Source: Rapana venosa
Lineage: Eukaryota > Mollusca > Gastropoda > Neogastropoda > Muricidae
NCBI GenBank assembly: GCA_028751875.1
Contig: CM054167.1
Location: 29,751,487 to 29,815,486, forward strand
Direction of reading: 5' to 3'
DNA length: 64,000 nucleotides
Position 1 is the stretch's first letter; every line of letters begins with the position of its first letter. Made by a program: the position numbers and the translations under genes. The notes below the pieces were generated by a model, which was not told the origin of the DNA, made no database searches, and saw only the letters and a program-made list of their open reading frames with translations. Positions 58,020 through 64,000 of the stretch are shown here, piece by piece.

Positions 58020-58540
58020 TCTCAGAATAAAACTGTGTGCAGATTCAAACCCGGGTACCAAAATCAACTCTGCTGTCATTCCTGGTATCAACAAAACCCC
58101 TGGCCAAACCACAAGGTCATCGACCCAGGATGTACAATGCATGGTTGGAGGAAGCCAAGTTCCCATTCCCTTTTACTTACTACTGGCTGGCTGGGCGGGC
58201 TGCTGGCTGGTTGCACCCAAGCAGTTTTCTGCCATGTCCTTAGTTTCACACCGACTGGACTTAAAAAAAAAAAATCTTTAAAAAATCAAAATGAAGACAA
58301 ATTTGTATGAAATTTTCTGTACTTGGGTACTTTTGAATAAAAAAATACCCCAACAACAACAAAACCACCATATTTCTTCATCTGACTCTTGTGCTTTATT
58401 ACACGTTTGTTTTGGATCCCCCCCCCCCCACCATTCCTCTGCTAGAGCTCTGAGATTATTGCGTCTGTGACTGTTCCCCTCTCCCTTCCTTCACCAATGA
58501 GGTAGCTGCATTCCAAGTTCAGGAGTGGTGTCTACACACA
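58020..58540. other. Stretch with no recognised gene
   Basis: Mixed sequence with GGCT-rich short repeats at 58185-58215 and A and C runs. Nothing recognised. Confidence 0.4.
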
Positions 58541-58825
58541 ACACCGGAGTGCATGCGTTTTTGACATTTTGTCATCCGGCCTACCACCATTGAAATGGCC
58601 TACTCTTCAAAAGGCCCAAACAGATTTTTAACATGTGTGCAATTTGCCCTGGGGGCATTACACACGGGGCCCTCGGTTTTATAGTCTTATACGAGGGGCA
58701 CTGACATTCAGTTTTTTTTTATGTCCCAAACTGGGGAAAAAAGGGCAAGGCTGGATCGAACCCAGAACCTCACAGTTTTACTGTTAGGCAGGTGAACACC
58801 CCTTAACCCTCCTGCCCCCCTTCCT
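58540..58825 (-). mobile_element. SINE A-like variant, reverse
   Basis: GGCCTACTCTTCAAAAGGC, ACATGTGTGC and a reverse head with GATCGAACCCAGAACCTC, as at 35470-35790. Confidence 0.6.
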
Positions 58826-58904
58826 TCTTTTTATTGCTGTTGATGCTGATGTTGTGGTTGTTGTTGCTAATTATATATAAATAATAAATTACCATTTTCA
58901 GAGG

Positions 58905-59180
58905 GCCCGGGACAGCCAAGTGGTTTGAGCTTTTCGCTCGAGAATCTGACGGCCTGGATTGAGCCAGCACAAGGTACCCATTTTAGGGATTTCTCTGGAG
59001 TTAACATCAGTGCTGGGCTCCACTCTCCCAAAAGTCCTACAGATGAGGACTTTCAAGTGAGACCCCATGTGCGAAATGCATGCAGAACATCTTGCACACT
59101 GTTAAAATCCCATTCACCTTTTAGAAGAGTAGGCCATTGCATGCCGGTACAAATTACTGATCATTTTTGTTTTTAAAACA
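58905..59180 (+). mobile_element. SINE family A, forward, diverged
   Basis: The head has GACAGCCAAGTGGTTTGAGC (A-box-like) and a degraded B-box. The body has GGAGTTAACATCAGTGC, CTCCACTCTCCC, GCAGAACATCTTGCAC and AGAAGAGTAGGCCATTGC. The tail is missing. Confidence 0.7.
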
Positions 59181-59194
59181 ACCGTTTCTTAAAC

Positions 59195-60280
59195 AATAAC
59201 TGTTGTCAAAATGCCAAGGAGAGATGGAGCGACTCCGTGGGACACCCTGCAAGCCCATGACCTGTCACTACATCAAAGCCCCCGCCTTGCTGCAGACAGA
59301 CGTTTTGTGTCTCCCCGCGACCCCCGAAAGGCTCCAGCGGCAGATGAAAGAAAGAAGAGAAAGAAGAGTTTTAAAAATAAAGAGTTAACTTCAGCAAGAA
59401 CGCTTCAAGGGGAACCAGGTCTAAAAGTTGCCAAAATCATTGGGGGGGGGGGGGGGAAGAGGGAGTCTTTTTGGGAAAAAAAATTGACAGATGCAAAAAG
59501 GGGAAATTTTTCCTTTTGTGTTTTTAAAAATAATTTTTGTAGTAAAATCTGTGAAAACAGTTTTTTTGTCATTCACAGATAAAAAGTTTTGAAGTTTGAT
59601 CATTTCGTCTTTTGGGGCCCATTTTGGATCGTTTGCATGGCAAAAGTGCATAAAAGAGTAACTGATAAGTTTTTGTCATGCTTTACAAGTGGTCCCCTTT
59701 TAATCATGATACAACTTTTAACATGAGCTTGTAAACACCATTTTATTCATTCCAACCCCCCTTCCCCCCCCCCACCCCCCCATTTGGGGTGTTTTGGGGT
59801 GGGCACAGCATCCATGCTACGTTTTCCAACTTCTTTTTTTTCACTTTTTACAAAGGGGGAGGGAAACCCTGTTTTAGGGGAAAAAATGAGCCCCCTTTTT
59901 TTCTCTACAAGAAAAGGGCCAACACTGACATGGGAGGCAACAGCATGGGGCAGCAACAAAAACAACTCACTGGGAAGAACAACAAAAAAAAGAGTCTACA
60001 AACCTTTATAAAATTCACCTGAAGAACAAATAAATACTAAACATCACCTGAAAAAAACTATAAATACTACAATTTTCACCCGAAGAAAACGTAAGACTAT
60101 AAAAAGTCACCTGAAAAACAGAGAATGGAGTTAATAAAACCTGAGAAACGAACGACAACTCTTTCGTTTCCCATGAGCCCCAAAGGACAGACTTAAAAAC
60201 ACACTTCCCCCCCCCCCCCCCCCTTCCTCACTAGAGTCTGAGGTTCACCAAAGGTAGATTGTTGCTATTTGTATTAACCC
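59195..60280. other. Degenerate sequence, no gene seen
   Basis: Short frames at 59211-59582 (plus) and elsewhere have no recognised domain. The sequence is full of expanded A, C, G and T runs. Confidence 0.4.
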
Positions 60281-60284
60281 TCCT

Positions 60285-60323
<39 letters not shown>
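60281..60323. other. C homopolymer (~38)
   Basis: Nearly pure C run. A shorter C run of about 18 lies at 60208-60225. Both are likely length artefacts or unstable tracts. Confidence 0.8.
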
Positions 60324-60324
<1 letters not shown>

Positions 60325-60524
60325 ATTTTAAAAGGCCACATCCCGACTTCAGGGGGCACTACACCCGGGGCACCCCGACTAAAACAAACACAGCGCTTGA
60401 TTTTTGTGCAGGGAAAAAAAAAGGTAAAGATGTCCCCTAACCCGTCAAGATATGAGTTTTCCCGGGTTTAACGATGCCTCCAAAAAACAGAGGGACAGTG
60501 CGTTTTCGGAAAATTGGGCAAAAT

Positions 60525-60790
60525 TTGATCAAGTGAGATGCCGCCCACAGCACACCCCACCTTTTCCCCGGCCAAGGGCATAAGGAATCGGTTGGAATGT
60601 TCTCCAAGGCCAACTAGCCCCCCAGGGGTGCGCACATAAGGACGTGCAAGTCAAGCCCCCTTCATGAGTCCTAGTCGTCCCTAAAGATAACTGTAAGTGG
60701 AATTCATGAGTGGGAAGAAAGCCACTGGGCATAAGCCTCTCAATTGCTGTTTGCCCCCAGCACGTCAATGGGTTTTAAACAAGAACGGAT
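60525..60790 (+). mobile_element. Interspersed repeat F, inverted fragment
   Basis: Reverse complement of the F element: GATGCCGCCCACAG, TTCTCCAAGGCCAACTAGCC and GTGGAATTCATGAGTGGGAA. This shows F is an interspersed family and not just part of the large duplication. Confidence 0.55.
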
Positions 60791-61094
60791 AAAGCCCTGG
60801 GGCTGATGGCATAATAAATACAATTCCCTTAATTATTATCATTATTTTTTTCTTTTTTTAATAAGCACACACATGCAGCTCTGCATATGTTTCCGCAGCA
60901 CTCTGTCTCAGGCACGAAAGACATTAAAACAGGAAAGAAAAAGCATCCATACCTTTAACCAGCGCGATTTTCCCGGGGTTCGCAAGGCTTGAGGGCCAAA
61001 TTTCGCACGGTGTTCAGCCACCCTTCCCCGTTTTTCCGAAAAACCGCCCCCCCAAAAAAAGAGCAGGGAACGGTACCAGTGAGATGATTATTGT

Positions 61095-61395
61095 GTAAGG
61101 GGGATGGATTTTTATGTAAGCCTAATGCTGTGCATACTCTCTAAGGTGGAAACATTTTTCATGTGCCACATAATGTGCATATCTTAAGGTGGAGCATTTT
61201 TTCATGGCACACACATGAGATAAAGGGGCATACCGTGTAAGTGGGTGGGATTTTTCAAAAATTTCGACTGACGGAGTTTTGGGTGCGGTGTAAGGTGGAT
61301 GGATTTTTTTGTGCCGCACATACGGACGTTGTGCATGCTGTGTAAGGTGGATGGATTTTTCGTGCACGCACTGCAGTTGTGCAGACTGTTACCCA
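61095..61395. repeat. ~55-bp imperfect tandem repeat
   Basis: Five or more degraded units containing TGTGTAAGGTGGATGGATTT followed by a GTGCCGCACAT-like stretch and TGTGCAT. Units have drifted strongly. No gene is visible. Confidence 0.6.
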
Positions 61396-61754
61396 GGACC
61401 CAGTCTCTAGACTCCTCCAAGGCGCAGGGGAGAAAGCCAGTCCCCGTTTTTTACCAAAAAGTCATTTCCCCTTGAACAACACGGGTCAAAGCTGACACCC
61501 CAATCCTCACCACGTCAGGTCCAATCAGTTAAGGTCAGGTCAGGTAGGTCGCCAAATGGGAGGGTGCTGTAACCACCAAAACACCCCCCCCCCCCCCCCC
61601 CTTTCCCCCATTTCCACCAGCACTTCCAAAAGAGCCCTTTTTGGTTTCTTACCTTTTCACTTCTGAATTTCAATTTTTTTTAAACTTCAATTTCATGTGA
61701 AAAAGATTACTTCATTGTATTCTCTTTTTGGAATGAGTTTTTTGTTGTTGTTGT

Positions 61755-61915
61755 TTTTGGGTCGCTCTGGCCTCAGCAACTTCATTTTTTCTACAAGGTT
61801 GAGGACTGCCTGACGAGGACTCCCAAAATTCAAACCGTTTTGTCGAACATTTTTAAACCTTCTGTTGCGCATGTTTCCCAGCTTCCACTCAGGGAGGCAT
61901 CCCCCAACTTTGCAC
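61755..61915 (-). CDS. Possible upstream POLR1B exon (tentative)
   Basis: On the minus strand, CAG-bounded sequence reads NMRNRRFKNVRQNGLNFGSP and then RQAVLNLVEKMKL. RPA2 has a segment LR-x-V-x-x-EG-x-x-x-x-x-Q-VLNYLGE-x-FR-x-x-L in the N-terminal half, upstream of the ATGNL exon. The order and strand fit. Identity is low and the flanks are unclear, so this may be chance. Confidence 0.25.
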
Positions 61916-62429
61916 ACCCCCCTGGCATGAACAACGACAGGGGGTAAGCACAGTGCCACACGGGACCACACGCGCATGCAGGATTTTTCCCAAAGTCCTT
62001 CACCCCTGACACAAACAAGGAGGCAGGATTTGAAACACACATCCCCCCTAATCATTTACAGCCAAGAAATACAGAAACACACCTGAGACAAATCGTGACC
62101 ACAGCTCCCAAGGTGGGTTGAGGGCAGAGGGAAAAAGCAAGCCCACAAGGGGCGAGTCAGGGCGAGTTATTCTGGAAAACCCACCAGGGTGTTAATACAA
62201 CAACAACAACACAACAAGGCACCTGACATACCTTGAGCATAAGAATCAAAGGGCCCCGCTAAGAACCTCCTGGAAACATGGATTGTCGGCACCTTTCCTC
62301 ACAGCACTTTTGTTGGCAACACCAGCAGCTTCCGCTCTGCCCCTGCCCACCAGCACCCCTTCCCTTACTTCAAAAAACCTTGCTATTTTTTACTCGAAGT
62401 CATGACACTTATGCCACCCCACTGACGGT

Positions 62430-62506
62430 CTATTCCCACCACAATATGACACAGTCATGTATGCCCCACATCAATAACACATGACCCCAGCCAAATGCCC
62501 CTCCAT

Positions 62507-62538
<32 letters not shown>

Positions 62539-62760
62539 AATGACCATGAATGCCAGCCACATAACTCCCATGCCACAATATCCCACACCACAATGATATG
62601 AATGCCCACACCACATTTTTCCTGAAATGCCCACGACCATAATGCCCACACCACTAGACACATGAATCCCCACCCCCCAATGAATGTCCATGCCACAAAA
62701 TGCCCCATCCCCTGTATGCCCACCAGGACCAGAATGCCACCCCAATATGAATCTAATAAT
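62430..62760. repeat. ATGCCCACACCAC-type degenerate repeat with G run
   Basis: Imperfect 14-20-base units (ATGCCACAATATCCCACACC, GAATGCCCACACCAC) with a G run of about 28 at 62508-62536. Long minus-strand frames here are repeat artefacts. Confidence 0.65.
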
Positions 62761-62774
62761 AAAAAAAGGGAATT

Positions 62775-62891
62775 TGTAAGCCTATATCTTGCAAAGACAA
62801 ATCAGAGCCTTGCTTAACATATTCTTACAGATTCATCAGCCAATAACAACAAAAGCTTAAAAAAATTTTCAAATGTACCACCTAACACACC

Positions 62892-62926
<35 letters not shown>

Positions 62927-63420
62927 GTGGGTTTTGGAAAGGGGTTTGGGATTTGGGCTGTTGCCCACACCAATAGACACATAATGCCCATACAGTGATG
63001 GACACAGACAAAAAGGCCTGCAGAAACAGCTTTAGTTTAGCTTAAAAAATTTTTTCTCTTGAAGAAAAGTTTAAACCAAAAAAGTCTTTTCCTGGGCCTT
63101 TTTTATAGAAGGATTAGCATTTGGGTACACGGGAGCTTCTTCTGTTTGTTGTTTTTGCAAGTATTTTTGGTCAAGAAAAAACTTCTCTGTTTTTTTTTTT
63201 CAAGTATTTTTTGGTAAAGTAGGAAAAACTTCTTTTTTTTGTTGTTTTTGCAAGTACTCTTGGTCAATTGGGAAAAACAACAAAATTTTACAAATACTCA
63301 AAAGGGTACGGAAAACAAAACAAAAACAGAGGCACTGCCTGTAACTTTTTTTGTTCGTAGACAGTGAGTCAAACAAGCCCCTCATAAATTGTCTTTAGAA
63401 ACCTTTTCTTTTTACTTAAG
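62775..63420. other. Sequence with (CA)n and TTTTTGCAAGTA repeats, no gene seen
   Basis: (CA)n at 62890-62923. At 63120-63260 a motif TTGTTTTTGCAAGTA with TTGGTCAA recurs about three times. No exon was recognised. Confidence 0.45.
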
Positions 63421-63424
63421 GAAG

Positions 63425-63715
63425 GGTAAAGGTAAAGGTAAAGGAGTCCCCTAACCTATAAGGGCGTAGGAAGCAAGCGTCAGAGACCTCACTTTTTCTA
63501 GGGCCAGCCCTTGAGGGGGGGCCCCCCTCCTCTCCCCCCTGCTTTACCTTCCTGACCCCAAAGAGGGCAGGTACCCTTTACAGCTGGGAACGGGGGAACT
63601 GAACCTAAAACCCAAAGGGGCGCAAAGGGGCACCCCTTCCCCAAAGGGGAACCCAAAGCTCGAAAGCTGCTTAAATTGGGTTGGGGGGGCATGCTCCCAC
63701 CACTGACATCCCCTC
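63425..63715 (-). mobile_element. Chimeric tRNA/5S-like SINE (family B), degraded
   Basis: Same family, recognisable by GGTAAAGGAGTCCCCTAACC at its 3' end (read in reverse), the GGCAGGTACCC body motif and a damaged 5S-like stretch. Many extra C and A bases suggest low base quality. Confidence 0.65.
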
Positions 63716-63869
63716 CCCCTTCCTTATACTTTTTCTAAACAAAGGGCACAGTTTAAATTCACGTTAAAAGACGTCAATGTTTGTCATGTAAAAACCTCCT
63801 AAAAAATGTTGCTTTGGCCCCAAAGGGGCATTTCTTTTCTTTCCAGACAAAAAAATGTTGGCCTTTCCT

Positions 63870-64000
63870 TTCCTATTTGACCACCACCTGGGAAAACCTC
63901 CCCTCCACTTTTCCAAATGCCCACAATTTGGACTTAAAAAACCAGCCTCAAAACACACTTATTTCCTTTTTAAAATTTTTTTTTTTAAAAGCACTTTTCC
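63870..64000 (+). mobile_element. LINE ORF2 C-terminal fragment, degraded, at window edge
   Basis: Matches 49530-49620 base for base in places: CACCTGGGAAAACCTCCC, CACTTTTCCAAATGCC and CAGCCTCAAAACACACTTAT. The frame is broken by indels and the element runs off the window. Confidence 0.6.

Overview
This window looks like nuclear DNA of an animal. Real coding sequence is rare and split into short exons with GT-AG borders. The rest is microsatellites, minisatellites, tRNA-derived SINEs and pieces of a non-LTR retrotransposon. The repeat style suggests a marine invertebrate, perhaps a mollusc, but that is inference; no species-diagnostic sequence was recognised. No prokaryotic genes, rRNA genes, functional tRNA genes or CRISPR arrays were seen.

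The only host gene I can identify is POLR1B (RPA2), the second-largest subunit of RNA polymerase I, read on the minus strand from about 57.9 kb down to about 4.3 kb. In transcription order the recognisable exons are: A (57620-57863), B (54925-54998), C (52703-52907), C2 (43560-43672), D (39367-39541), E (38433-38516) and F (4349-4436). A weak N-terminal candidate lies near 61.8 kb and a weak one past F near 3.6 kb. Residues diagnostic of Pol I rather than Pol II or III are visible ([24 protein letters not shown]). The N-terminus, the segment between C and C2, the segment between E and F, and the C-terminal third were not found.

Layout: 1-2.7 kb is CT-, then GT-rich simple sequence. At 2704-19056 and 19081-35440 lie two tandem copies of a 16.36-kb block (exons C2, D, E, F). 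They appear identical, including exon-breaking indels, except for one patch of about 130 bp. At 35441-47158 lies a third, more diverged version of most of that block (C2, D, E; no F). At 47.2-52.7 kb lie a SINE, a GAA expansion and a 5'-truncated LINE. At 52.7-57.9 kb lie single-copy exons C, B and A. From 58 to 64 kb the sequence is degenerate, rich in homopolymers, with SINE and LINE fragments.

Almost every exon carries small frameshifts, and the errors differ between the third copy and the first two. This pattern fits uncorrected long-read sequence and a collapsed or duplicated assembly better than a dead gene. A SINE-like insertion present in copies 1 and 2 but absent from copy 3 shows, however, that at least two distinct alleles or paralogues are represented. 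I found no convincing new biological system. The most interesting signals are the tandem arrays that abut the 3' splice sites of POLR1B exons, a chimeric tRNA/5S-like SINE, and a SINE whose tail matches the 3' end of a LINE in the same intron.
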